Source of the DNA: Psococerastis gibbosa
Lineage: Eukaryota; Arthropoda; Insecta; Psocodea; Psocidae
Direction: 5' to 3'
DNA: 64,000 nucleotides
Assembly: GCA_963971405.1 (NCBI GenBank)
Contig: OZ020484.1
Location: 32,572,770 to 32,636,769 of the forward strand
Positions 22,301 to 33,734 of the stretch are shown here, piece by piece. The notes beneath the pieces are model-generated. The model was given only the letters and a program-made list of their open reading frames with translations, ran no database searches and was not told where the DNA came from. The translations under genes and the position numbers were made by a program. Position 1 is the stretch's first letter, and each line of letters starts with the position of its first letter.

Positions 22301-22844
22301 AACTAAAAAAAATGGTTTATTTGTATATCTTCATTTTATTGTTATAAAGACTAAAGACCCTGGATGGACGCTCTGCGGTTCGTCTTGATGATATTATTTT
22401 TATTTTTTTCCAATATGACATCAAATTAATGAATTGTCTTCAGATGGAAGTCGAAAGATGATTTATTTTAATGCACAAATTCAATTGTTTCACATTTTGA
22501 GAGTTGAGAGTTTGATGAAAAATAAAAATTGTTCACGAGGAGCCGCAGTGGAGCGAAAATTGACGCTAATTTTATTTCAAGCGATGATGAAGAAAGTGGT
22601 GAACATTTATCGGGAGGGCACACCCTATAGTAAGAACCAACCGGTACTTCAAGTCATTTTTGCAAAACCTCTAACATTTCGATGCAGATGTAGATGGTGG
22701 GTTAGACGCACAATTTTAGGTTAGGTTTTACAGAAAGGCTTCGATAGCGGTTAAAGTTGAGCGGACGAACATCGCTTCCACCCTTTCATGACAATAGAGC
22801 TGGCGTGGTTCGACAGTGGGCACCCCGCTTTTGCAGATGTTTAG

Positions 22845-22985
22845 GTCTTGATCATCGGCCCGGGTGATAGTGATAGGTGTTTGCGTCGAATTACGTCTCG
22901 GTCCCGAATCTCCGATCGCATGGTGTTTAGAGACTCCCACAAATGCAAGCACGCTACCACCTTGCCACATAAGCCAATTGAAGTG
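22845..22985 (-). mobile_element. tRNA-like SINE, degenerate
   Basis: On the minus strand TGGCAAGGTGGTAGCGTGC is A-box-like and ATGCGATCGGAGATTCGG lies where a B box would be. The same order is seen at 62288-62350. Adjacent to a T run at 22987-23003. Confidence 0.5.
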
Positions 22986-22994
22986 TTTTTTTTT

Positions 22995-24560
22995 TTTTTT
23001 TTTAACGTGACAACGTCTAATAAATCGATGAGCGCTGGCTGGAATTCTAGGTACATCCACGTACAAAAAGTGTGAAGTTCATGGGTGACGCGGGTCAGGA
23101 ACGCGGGTCAGTAACGCGGGTTTAAAGCAACTTTTTGGGCAGATGTACAAGGTGTATCTCAATTTAAATTATATACCATTAAAATATGCCATGCTATATT
23201 TGTTGTGATAGGGCAAGGGGTTTGAGTTTGGGGGGCGGAAACGTGAGGAGGTGCGCCCAAATTTGTCCCAAATTTAATCGAAAATATATAGGCCTTTTTC
23301 GGCCGCGTTTTTGGGGGGTGTGAATATCAATTTGAAAACTTCAAACAACTTTAGTTCTTTTCCACCTTTCTTACTCTTTCCAGACACATAATTATTCAGT
23401 TTTACTATCCGTCTCTTCGTTCAGGGTCAGGTGAGTGTATAAGCTATCCGTGTTTCGGCGGAAAACAGGCTCAAAGGGTACTTTTGAATTTACATGCATA
23501 GAGTAAAAAAATTCCACAGCCTGAAATTTTCAACCGATATGAATTTTAATGTCTCATTAGAAGCAGTATGAATTAAGATTTCAAACGAGTATAAATACAT
23601 AGTTTCAAATTTACCCCTTCACCCCTTAAACACGAGTGGAACACAAAATTAGTAAACTGAGACGCATTTCCAGCAATTTGAATTGCATCTTCTTCTTCTT
23701 CCGGCTCTACAGCCCTTGGTGGGCTTTGGCCTGCTCGACAACACTCCTCCATTCTTCTCGGTTTTGCACAACGCTCCACCATCTGGAGACTCCCAACTCG
23801 CGAAGGTCATTCTCTAACTCGTCCTTCCAGCGGTTTCTTGGTCGTCCTGGCAGTCGTCTTCCCGTCATGCTTGCTTTGTACATTTTTCGTGGCATGCGTT
23901 CTTCAGACATCCTTACAACGTGTCCCAGCCACCTTAATCGTTGTGCTTTAATGAACCTTACTATGTCTTCTCCGTTGAGAGCGGCGTCGATTTCAGCGTT
24001 GTGTCTTATACGCCATTCTCCGTACTCGTAAAGGGGTCCATATATCCTCCTTATTATCTTTCTTTCGAGTACACGTAGTTTGTTGGCATCGTTTACAGTG
24101 AGATTCCAGGTTTCCGATCCGTATGTTGCAACTGGTCTTATAAGGGTTTTGTATATTGTATATAATTTGAATTGCATGGGCGGGTTTAAAGCAGTTTTTT
24201 TGGTAGAAGGCCTATCTTAATTTAAAATACACCCATGTCTTCATCTATTCTTCCTCTTTCAGGCTATATTTGTGGTGATCAAGCAAGGGGTTTGGCTTTG
24301 GGCGTGTAAAAAACGTCAAGGGGTGCGCACGATTTTCAACAAAAATCTGCCTCTTTCGGCCGCGTTATTTATTATTATTTAAAAAATTCAAACTACTTAA
24401 GGGCTTTTCCACATTTATTTCTCTTTCCTACCATATATTATTTATTTAAGATTTATAATAATTTAGGCGTTGTCACGTTAAACTATCGTCCGTAAACCGA
24501 TTTTACAACCGACTTACAGACAACCAATTTTTTAAATAACAATTTGGCTATTGATAGTAT
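22995..24560 (-). repeat. Composite interspersed repeat R, copy 2, with nested LINE
   Basis: Inverted relative to copy 1. The left end TTTAACGTGACAACGTCTAA and, on the opposite strand, the right end TTTAACGTGACAACGCCTAA form a longer terminal inverted repeat than in copy 1. The two direct modules are at about 23100-23400 and 24180-24440. A LINE is inserted at 23689-24163. Confidence 0.75.
23689..24163 (-). mobile_element. 5'-truncated LINE with open C-terminal frame, 14-bp target duplication
   Basis: An open minus-strand frame of about 150 codons reads LIRPVATYGSETWNL, RVLERKIIRRIYGP, AQRLRWLGHVVRMSEERMP, RLPGRPRNRWKDELENDL and WRSVVEQAKAHQGL. This is the C-terminal region of an RTE/Jockey-like arthropod LINE, after the reverse transcriptase core. 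It ends in a GAAGAAGAAG tail. AATTTGAATTGCAT flanks it on both sides (23675-23688 and 24164-24177), a clean target-site duplication, so the insertion is relatively young. A shorter copy of the same family lies at 50221-50400. Confidence 0.9.
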
Positions 24561-24867
24561 CCACATACAGTAGGTATAACTAATTGTGATGGATTCAATA
24601 TTGTATTGCATTGTACAGTAGCATCATAGGCTTCTGCATGGTTGAAATTCGTATTATGTAATGAAGTAATGCATTGTTTTATGATTATGCAACACTGTAC
24701 ACTACAATTATGCCCTTCTTCTGTTGAGATAATTGAGCTTACTCAATATTCGTTACCGCCAAATCTTATAATGGTAGGATAGGAGGGGGGGGGGCGTTGA
24801 CAATACAAAAATGAGAGAGAGACCATGATGATAGGAGAGGAGAAAAACATTTTCAGTCCACTGTAGG

Positions 24868-25003
24868 CAGGGATGGATCTAGTCCATTTCGTAGGGGGGG
24901 GGGGGGTAGTTTTAAGTCAAAATAAAATAAACTAGTATCGATTAAATTATAACGCAATAAATTAACTTAAAACTTACCCCCCCCCCCCCTGTATCCATCC
25001 TTG
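24868..25003. repeat. hAT-like MITE with poly-G/poly-C arms
   Basis: CAGGGATGGATCTAG and GTATCCATCCTTG are inverted ends. Inside are a 13-G run (24894-24906) and a 13-C run (24977-24989), which pair with each other. Confidence 0.55.
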
Positions 25004-26570
25004 ACGGTTGGGGAAATAATCAGCGGCACCAATTAATTTTGAGCATGTATTTTAAAAATGTAGGTAGCCCAAATTGTGGCTGTTTGCTAACAATCAGGTT
25101 TCTGCTTAATTAATATGGGGTTGGTGACAGGAAATTTGAAAGAAGGGTTTTCAGTAACTAACACTTTACAGTATGAGTATGGAATGTGGTGAAATTATAG
25201 CCTATATGAAGGCCTATTCAACTTCCAAATGTATCTTATAAGTAACACGTGCTAAATCCTGTAACAGGAGGGTACGGGGGCTAATAGGGGTACACCTGAT
25301 TTCTGGGAGTTTTATTTAGTGAAAATTAGCGCATGTACAGAAGTGAGAAGCCTTACAAGTGCTTTGTTTGGCGACAATTTAATTTTATTGTAACACGTTG
25401 TCTCTAGTGAGTCAAAAGGGAAGAGAGAAGACTTGACAGTGCACAGGCCATTCTACTTAATTTGTGAGGGATGGGTGACAAAAAACATCATGTCCGAACC
25501 AACGGTAATAAAACAGAATAGAAGGGCCTTACTAGTTATTACCATCTTATAATTATTTCTGATAGGGAGCGAACATAGGAGGAAATGTCAAAGGAAGTTG
25601 CAAAGGAAACGTTACCATATTGTAAGATTTGAGCATAAAAAAATTGCGGTACCTAAGTGGAAAACAGTGAAAAATTCAGCAGGCAGCGCTGCCAACAGAG
25701 AAGAAGCCCAGTGAGTTCTACGCACTTGACTATGGGTTTCTGGCAATCTTGCTAGCTTAATTGTCACTATGTTTGTGAGAACCTTCCGCTTAATTTTTGT
25801 CACAACTCGCCAATTCACCGAGCTGCTGATAACCATCTTAACCCTTGTCATGTCAATCAGAAGAGAAGTTGGCCTAGATAGAGCTTAGTCAGTGTACAAG
25901 CACAACTCAAAACTCAGATAGACAGAAAGTACTTTTCACCAGCCTAGCTACTTTCATGCATTAACGAAGTTCCCCACGACTACAAACCACCATAATAATC
26001 TGGCTCATAAGAATAATAACTAAGCTTCTTTTTAAAGCTCTTAATATGGTTATCTTTGCCGCAAGAAGTTAGTGAAGACAGTAGGAGGGTGGCAGTGCAG
26101 AGCATTTCGTATTCTATACCATAACTCCCCCTTGTCCCCACCCCTATTCTGAAGTAGGCTAACGACTCGTTCGTCCCACCCACCCCAACCCCTCCCTTAA
26201 TAATTTATCATCCTACATCTTATGCTTTCCCATTTTTCGATACCCATTTTCATTCATTTTCCTCCATAAAATTCCCGTCATGGATTTTGCCTTCTGGTAT
26301 GGTATATCTCAAAGGAGTAAATCCAAAGTATATTTATGGATTTTTTATTGCTGCTGTATCTGACTCAATCTAACAAATATAGGCTATTTCTTCTTAGATT
26401 ATGCAATCAACCGAAATGCAACACACATACCGAAAGTTAGTAAGATCGTCAAGTAGTCAGTTTCATGTTGATTACGTCCAGGCAACCCATCAAGGACTTA
26501 TGCCTACGTCAGAGGACCGGCAGAAGATCTCTTTCTTAACCACTGATCTATCTGGGATATTGTAATAATA
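25004..26570. other. Intronic sequence, nothing recognised
   Basis: Short ORFs on the minus strand (25612-25851, 25980-26183) have no recognisable domain, and no splice sites flank an exon-like frame. Confidence 0.4.
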
Positions 26571-26571
26571 A

Positions 26572-26648
26572 TAATTTTATTGCAGTAAGCTCCCTTAGCG
26601 GAGTTGGGGCCTTCGAGCCCTTTCTTACACTCAACTAAAGGGCTAGCT
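26572..26648 (-). mobile_element. SINE 3' end fragment
   Basis: TTTTATTGCAGTAAGCTCCC and TTAGCGGAGTTGGGGC match the complement of the 3' part of the SINE at 11078 (CTCCGCTAGGTTGGC). The head is missing. Confidence 0.5.
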
Positions 26649-26659
26649 AATTAGTGTTA

Positions 26660-28760
26660 CAAAGGTACAAAATGAAATAATACATTTACACTAAAGTGCA
26701 GAGACATTTACACGTATATGGATAGCGAAACAATGTCAGATCTATGTTGTGGTCAGTGACATGTCTGGTAGCCGCGTCTTTCCACTAACATCGGGGTTTT
26801 GTGGTCCCAGGCCATATTTATCTTGGGGTTTAGGCTATATATGAGCAATGGGACATTCGCTTCCCACGAAGAAAAATATACTAGAATATATTCACCACGT
26901 TTCCCACGGCCAGTCATTGAAAAAAACGTAGCAGGTGCCCCCAGGATTCAAAACATATTTTTGGCGTGCTTAAATCCCATCTCTCCTAATCCAACTTTAT
27001 ACATTTATCTTCGAGTCTAGGATTCTTTATTCTGAGGGGAAAACCTCAAAGGTTTTCTATAGCAGCCTACTGGGTGATATTGTAAGCGGCTATGCGAAGC
27101 AATTAACCAAGTTGTACTTCTAGGTACTACTCGGTCTTTAGACTTTAGGTCTTTAGACTCTACTACGCTACTAGACTAATTGTATGGAACCGTGAACCTA
27201 TGCGTCAAATTGCCGCAGATTAGAGGTTAATCAGTGCCCCCACAAATGACTTCAACCGCGGCGTCGCGTCGCGTCTGCTATCGCAAACGATCAGAGATAT
27301 TGCAATATCCTCCCACATGCACAGATAACCAGTCAGGGTGACCGAGGAGAAGGGGGGGGGGGGGTACGTAGGAAGATGAGATGTGCTGAGCGTGACATTT
27401 AATCCAGTCCGCGCGCTGATTAATTCATTTGTGACCTCTGGTTAATATCTTGGAAAATTTATTAGTCAATTTAATTCCATCGGCAGTTTCATTTAAGTTG
27501 GCTTTGCAGCTGATAGGGTAGACTGCGGGAAACCAGAGGGGGAGGGGAGGGGGGTTGTTTTCTGTCTGTGTCACTTGTTTACAATATTTAGCTTAGGGTA
27601 TACTGAAAATTTTGGGTCTTTGGAAACTATATAGTAAGACTATGCCTGTTTATAAATTAGGCATAATCAATTTACGTTTATGCGGTCTTTTTTGGCAATA
27701 AAATTTCCTTTGCTGTATCCAGAATAGAGGGAAATACTCAAGCCCCCAATTAAGGAAATATTGTTAGACCCACCCGTAGGTAGGCCCCACCTGTCTTTTA
27801 AGAGAAACTGAAAAATATCGTGTGCTAAGAAGTACCTCCTAGTGGCGAGGAGTCAACTTATAACGTTTCGTTTCCCATGAACATTTAAATTTTTAGCATA
27901 ATATCGTGTCAGAAAGACCCTTCTTCAAATAATGGCTGCATTACCAATTTACCATAAAGACTATGTATATTTAGGATAAAAAAATACACATTTAATTCGC
28001 CCAAAAGGCAATTAAAGAGGATGTTCCTTCTTTCTTTCTTTGACTTGAATTCATTTATTGACATCCCTTATTGAAATTATAAAGAGCTGAACACCATCTA
28101 TATTAGACTTTTCAACTCACTGCTTGATCCCACCAGAGACAATAAGAGTTTGGAGAGTTTCAGCGAGGCTTGTCATAGTTTTCTCATGCAACGGTATGAA
28201 TGAGGAGCGATTGTTGTGTGAATGTTGCGTCCGTCCATACTTCATTATTTTTACCATTATGTATTTATTTATTCATTTATTTTTATAATAATATTGAAAT
28301 ATTTTTGTAACAATATTGTGGGTTAATTTTATTGTAAGAGTGGGCCGAAAGCCCCAAAATTCGCCCGCATGGAAAATAATGACAATTTTCTTTCTTCTTT
28401 CTTTCTTCTTTCGTTCTTCTTATATTACCGATTAATGACAGGGGAGGACTGAGAAGTGAGCACTCCTCTCCGTTCAACTTAAAAAATCTCCCTAAAATAA
28501 GGCTCTGAATCCAGAAAAGTGCAATTCCTTAAGGTTTATGATTATGCAACCATGTTAGCACAATGAATAGGTCCTTATTGCACGCACTTCAGTTAAAAGT
28601 GCTATTAACAATTTAACACTTTCAAAAGTGTTAAAAAATGCCGATTATTTTCAAATCAAGTCATATAAGCCCGAGTAGAGGTGCGTGTGAAGCGAGCCTT
28701 ACGCAATTTCCCCCAGAACAAAAGGGGAAAGGTCGAAGGGGAGAGAATTGGGTCAGTCTC
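26660..28760. other. Intronic sequence, nothing recognised
   Basis: A 14-G run at 27351-27364 and a TTTC-rich 3' tail-like piece at 28310-28425 (GGCCGAAAGCCC..GACAATTTTCTTTC), which also occurs inverted at 12120-12180. Confidence 0.4.
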
Positions 28761-28764
28761 TGAC

Positions 28765-28838
28765 TCTCTGTAGCTCAAATGGTAGAGCACCCGCTGGGAA
28801 AACGGGGGGTAGTTTATGTAGTAGGGATCGTACCTCAC
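28765..28838 (+). mobile_element. tRNA-derived SINE head or tRNA relic
   Basis: TCTGTAGCTCAAATGGTAGA followed by GCACCCGCTGGGAAAACGGG is an excellent D-arm and anticodon arm. The T-arm (GGGATCGTACC) is degraded and no acceptor stem pairs, so this is not a working tRNA gene. Confidence 0.55.
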
Positions 28839-28973
28839 TTAGTTTTTTTTAAATACCATATACAGTATATTGCTATCCAACTCTCTGTCTAGGGGGGGGG
28901 GGGGCAACTGATCTAAGCCATAATCGTTAAAGTTTTTTTACAGGGGACATGAGATATTCACTCCCAATTGGGA

Positions 28974-29004
<31 letters not shown>

Positions 29005-29173
29005 TAAATTCCTAGTTGTATACCTGACACGTATTTATTTCAACTACCTAATCAAAGTGTCAGAAAATCGACACGTCTTCTTTTCACACTTCGAAACCAC
29101 GACTGCCTTTGTTGTTGTTTGTAAGCACCAAAGCGTACTTTGATTGATGAAAAAACACGTGGCAACAGAAATT

Positions 29174-30045
29174 AAGAACCGGTCCGAGTTTACTCGAACA
29201 TGCTTTCCAATTTATCAAAATTAGTAGATGGAGAAAATGAGTAATTTCATGGTAAATAATTTTCCTATGGTTAAATTTCCGATATCTCGGGGGGGGGGGG
29301 GGGGGGGGGGGTTGTCCACCTGACGTCACTCGTCACCGGTGCACTGGTGGTGAGGTAAATTCTAAATAGGTCAGACCAACACATTACCACACAGCAATAC
29401 TGGCAGGGCACGCAATGCATTTGAGCGTGAATTTTCTATCACTTTTCCAAAAAAACATTTTTTGTACAAAAACAAATACTTTTTTGGGAAAGCAACCTGT
29501 CCGGTTTCGTTACTCAATTTAACACCTAAAACATACCTGAAGGTAGAAATCATCGATAGAAAGGTGTCACAGAAAAATTATTTTTTAGTAATTTCTCATT
29601 AAAATTTAGTCATTTTTATTTTTTTACCCCCAGAAGCAAACTATCAAGGGGCAAGCGACCCCCCGAATTTTATCAACATTAACAACAACTACAATATATG
29701 TGAATTTAAAAGAAATCGTTGGAGCCGTTTTTGGGAAATTTTTTTAGACGTTTTTTTGAAGTTTTGAGAAAATAAAAACCCCCCAAATTGAGTTAGCCCA
29801 AAATAAAAAAAAATGGTCCCGAGGTATGATTTTTGTGAACCTACATGCAAAATTTCATCAAAATCGACCGAGTAGTTTGCCCGGAAATCGACGCACAGGC
29901 AGACAGACAGACAGACAGACATTTCGTAAAAACCACTTTTTTGGGTTCCTGGGACCTTAAAACGTGTAAATCCGTTGATATCTCGGAATCGAAAATTTCG
30001 ACCGTCACAAAGCTTTCCTTATACTACGTATAAATTGGAAAGCAA
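29174..30045 (+). mobile_element. GACA-core family, full-length reference copy
   Basis: It starts AAGAACCGGTCCGAGTTTAC, with GCTTTCCAATTTATC from 29202. It then carries a G run of 23 (29289-29311), CACCTGACGTCACTCG, GGTCAGACCAACACATTACC, AAGCAACCTGTCCGGTTTCG, ACCCCCAGAAGCAAACTATC, CAAATTGAGTTAGCCC, CTACATGCAAAATTTCATC, a (CAGA)n core at 29897-29921, TTGGGTTCCTGGGACC, AAACGTGTAAATCCGTTG, and a terminal hairpin AGCTTTCC....GGAAAGC ending at 30043. No protein is encoded. Confidence 0.9.
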
Positions 30046-31447
30046 AAAAATAATATCTACCATGTGACATGTCACATATCTCTCTTACATGGAACTCTAA
30101 TAATCGTTGTGCCCATTTTTATGGTACTGACTGGTTGTTTTATGCATGCGCATCAAAATAGGGTACATATATAACATGGGCTACTGAAGGTTGTATGAAA
30201 TTTCAATCGTCATAAATGAGATGCCATAAAGTAGAAGAGATGTTTCTCTACATTTTGATACATAGTGTACATGTGGCCGTGGTTATTACCAGTTTTGAAA
30301 CTACTGCGACCTGCTATTCTCAGTGAGTAAACAATATCGTTTATGATATGCATGGGGATACCTTTTCTTGACCGTTATTGCAGGTCTACGAGTATAAATA
30401 GTATGATATTGTTATGCAGTGCCAGAATAACCTTTCTTAGGCTTACCCCACACCATGTTTCTAATTTTTACAGTTTAACTGAGTTAGGCCCACACCGTAT
30501 TATTAATTTACTAACTTAATTATGATTGTTTGGTTAGTCATGCATGATACATATAATATGTTATAAAAAATAAAATAGGCACATAGTATTTTCAATTAAT
30601 TCAATTTTATTGAAATCATAGTGGGTTTTCATAATTATGTGAAATCTTTCTTTCCTTTTGTTATAGCCTATTTTAATTCATTATTTTTGTAATTTTTCTG
30701 TCATCATTTGGGGCCTATTTGGCAGCGCGGGCCGGTAGCCGGCGCCTAGTTACTAATCCGGCACTGATGTTATGGTCAGCAACATGTCCGGCAGCGCATT
30801 TTTCATTATTATTCGATGGCCTTTTTATGGACGGGTGACCTTTTGAATCTTACCCTGCCAACAAACCCATCGGTTTTCGGATATTACTGTTTCGGTATGA
30901 ATTTTCAGCGGTTGGCAAAGTGGATGACGTCCTCCATGTCAGCGACACCGACTACGTCGGTTCGCGAACTGGTGACTGTATGGAACCAATTAGTTAATTT
31001 GCAGGTTACTACACAGACGCATTGCTTTGTTTAACCAAATGCGCCGGCTGCTCAGTTCGCTGATCAGCTGACATTGCGGTAATGTAACAATCATGGCTGG
31101 AAACCTTACAGAAAGGAAATGCGATTAAAGGGTGTAATATAGGGTCTTGCAATTATTTTCTGGGGAGACAGTGGATGACCAAGTCTTGACGGTTGACCCA
31201 TTTCCCTACCCTTCAACCTTTCGGCTTTCGCCATTATTGTTCCGTTAGAACCTCGTAAGGTCCACTTCACAAGCACGCGGCTCTATAAGAGAAAATTGGC
31301 CGCACAATAGATTCAACCCGGGATGTACTAGTACATACACACTATGTAGGTTATAAAAATATTAATGTAATTAAGGTAGTATGAAATTTATAAATTTCTC
31401 AGGGTGTGTTTCCCGTGACAACGGAATTCTTTACTGCATTAATTATT
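30046..31447. other. Intronic sequence, nothing recognised
   Basis: AT-rich. The piece GTCAGCAACATGTCCGGCAG (30776-30795) recurs in variants at 26753, 50895 and 61283, so it is part of an uncharacterised interspersed repeat. Confidence 0.4.
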
Positions 31448-31552
31448 GACTGAATGGAATTGAATTGAATTGAAAACGACTTTGTTGCAAAAAAACAAAA
31501 CAAAAGGCGAACAATAAGACTATAAAGTCTTCTTTTCATGCTAACCTCAAAA
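31448..31552 (-). mobile_element. LINE-like 3' tail
   Basis: GAATTGAATTGAA, AACGACTTTGTTGCA and AAGACTATAAAGTCTT match the piece at 33448-33560. On the minus strand this ends in CAACAAAGTCG and a simple repeat, as LINE 3' ends do. Confidence 0.5.
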
Positions 31553-31854
31553 ACAAAAATATTTTAGTAATTATTGATTATTAATTGAATGTTGAACGTC
31601 CACAGTGATACAGATTTTCAAAAGTCATGTTACATAAAATTTACTCCCTCCCCCCCCCCCCCAACCAAGTAAAATACGTGCCTGCGTGGCCTGGTTACGA
31701 AATGAAATAGGTATTAATGACGGAGGTGTGAAAATTGTCAAAACAAAAAGTAAGACAGTAAATTATTTACGGGCGCCATTTAGGCTGGTTCGACAACAAA
31801 AACAAACCTGTAGCCTATACCACTAGTGAGAAATGTTGGAAGAATATATATGAT

Positions 31855-32672
31855 TTGCAATAATTAGAGGGAAAATTGGGCTTGAACTGAAATTACAAGG
31901 AATTTTTTGTAGGACGTGACAAGGGCAGGGGTGAAATTCTCAGAAAAAACTTGCGCCCCAACTAGTGGCTGGCTTGGCGAGGAAATTGAGCCTTGAAAAG
32001 TGTTACAAGATAGTATTAAAAAAATAAGATATTTTGCAATAATTAGAGGGAAAATTATGAAATGATAAGGAAAGTTTCTTCTAACTTGACGGGACAGTAG
32101 AATGGGTGGAATTAAATCATTCGAGCAACGAAATTGAGCCTATTGTGAAAAGTGTCAAAAAAATCATGTGCCATTATTATTATTATGATTATTATAGCCT
32201 AATTATAAGAGCGGGTATAATAAACTCGTACTTATTTGGGAAACACAAATAGACCCAGCTTAACAATTCTATTTTAAAGTTAAAATCTCAACGAAAAGTA
32301 AGAAGGTAACTAGCCTAGATAGGCCTAGACATGCAATAACAGAGAGAAAAATAGGTTGAAAAAAATGAAATTATGCGAAAGGGTTGAATGAAATTATTTC
32401 GGATGCAAAGTGCACATTAAATTAAAGAACTGAATTATGAAATCAGTGTGAAAAATAGGCCGGAGGTTATGAAATTTAAAAAGGGGATGAAAGCCCCAAT
32501 TATCAGGGAGAGCAAATGGTCCTGACTCAGCAAATAAATTAAATCTTGTCAAAAAAACTTAAGAACCGAATTAGAAATTAGCATAAAAAATAGGTCGGGG
32601 ATGTGAAATTTTAAGTAGCGGGTAGAATTAAATAATTAAGGGGGTGTGCACACTGACCTGGCTCAGCAAGTA
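31855..32672. repeat. Second degenerate tandem array, unit about 135-180 bp
   Basis: TTGCAATAATTAGAGGGAAA recurs at 31855 and 32035, GAAATTGAGCC..GAAAAGTGT at 31981 and 32127, AAGAA(C)TGAATTA..GTGAAAAATAGG at 32426 and 32571, and CTGACTCAGCAA at 32522 and 32656. The order is similar in each unit, with heavy divergence. Confidence 0.55.
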
Positions 32673-33149
32673 GGGCACCGCGGTAGGCATAACGCTGATT
32701 CAATGGTATTCCAAATCGGTATATTTATTCCTGAGTTTTCGTTGACTAAAGGGCTGTACAACAGGGGTAGAAGGGTTTGTCCATACTGTAACTCGCACTC
32801 GGTCCAACCCCGCCGCCTTACACTGCGCTACTGGCGCCCTGTTGGATTTCCCGGCAGGATTTCCAGAGTGTTCAGCTGTCAAAGGTTTTCTCTGGACCTG
32901 TGACTCGTTCTAGGTTCAAGTCCTTAAAATCAACACACTTACTTAGCTAAAGCAATAAATTAATATCGCCACGAATCAGCCCCGCTTTGCCTGTAAAGCT
33001 TTCCCTATATTGTATTGTATAATTATTCTTCCATAAGAGACAATCGGGGAGTTCAAATTTCTCTGGAATGTCGATCATAGAGTCAAAACCGAGATGCAAT
33101 GGAGTAAAGAAGTTATAAGGGAAAGAAAGACATGGACAAATGGTTGGAA

Positions 33150-33230
33150 ACGGGATTTGAACCCGAAGCTTTACCTTGCGAGTGTGGTATGCTGACCACT
33201 GGACTAAATCTGTTGCCACCATAGTCTCCA
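33150..33230 (-). mobile_element. tRNA-like SINE head
   Basis: The minus strand has an A box TAGTCCAGTGGTCAGCATAC, an anticodon-arm-like CACTCGCAAGG and a B box GGGTTCAAATCCCG that forms a perfect T-arm. The ends do not form an acceptor stem, so it is a SINE or tRNA pseudogene. Confidence 0.6.
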
Positions 33231-33447
33231 CTTTAGAAGACTGCAGTTGTTGACGAAACGTTTGGAAGTACTCTGACAGAGAGACTATACGGCCCATAAA
33301 CACGGATTCTAATGCTTAAAAAAATGGACTTTTTGTTATAATACTGAACCGCCCTAGCGGGTTTGAAGCATTCAGCGACCCAGCCGTGGTGGCCCAAGAT
33401 CGGCTGTTTTTCATGTCCTCTGAAGCGTGGGAAAAAACCAACAACCT

Positions 33448-33560
33448 TTTGAATGAATGAATGAATAATGAATGAATGAATAAACGACTTTATTGCATTA
33501 CAAATGGCGAAATTTAAGACTATATAGTCTTTTTTTCATGTTAACCATAACTTAATAACA
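33448..33560 (-). mobile_element. LINE-like 3' tail with (CATT)n
   Basis: A GAATGAATGAATAA microsatellite, then ACGACTTTATTGCATTACAA and AAGACTATATAGTC. On the minus strand it reads GCAATAAAGTCG(TTTATTCATTC)n, a typical LINE 3' terminus. Confidence 0.6.
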
Positions 33561-33734
33561 GTAAACATAGTAAAATATAACTTAAATGACCGTAAATGGG
33601 CAAAAATCAAAGTAGTTTGCATTAAATACAAATAAGTGAATAATGACTTTTTGTTTAAATATAGGTAGGCCTACTAAGCCAACCTAGCCTGGTGGAGGGG
33701 AGTGGAGTGGGCGGGCCCCTCTCTGGCTACGGCC

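Noticed and set aside
25612-25851. Minus-strand 79-residue basic frame
   Set aside because: No recognisable motif or flanking splice sites.
28765-28838. Functional tRNA gene
   Set aside because: Good D and anticodon arms, but no acceptor stem and a damaged T-arm. The same holds for 33150-33230.
29689-29922. Frames with CLSVCL-type peptides (also near 39.7 and 60.0 kb)
   Set aside because: They arise from translation of the GACA microsatellite and flanking repeat and occur at the same place in several copies with no conserved start or stop.
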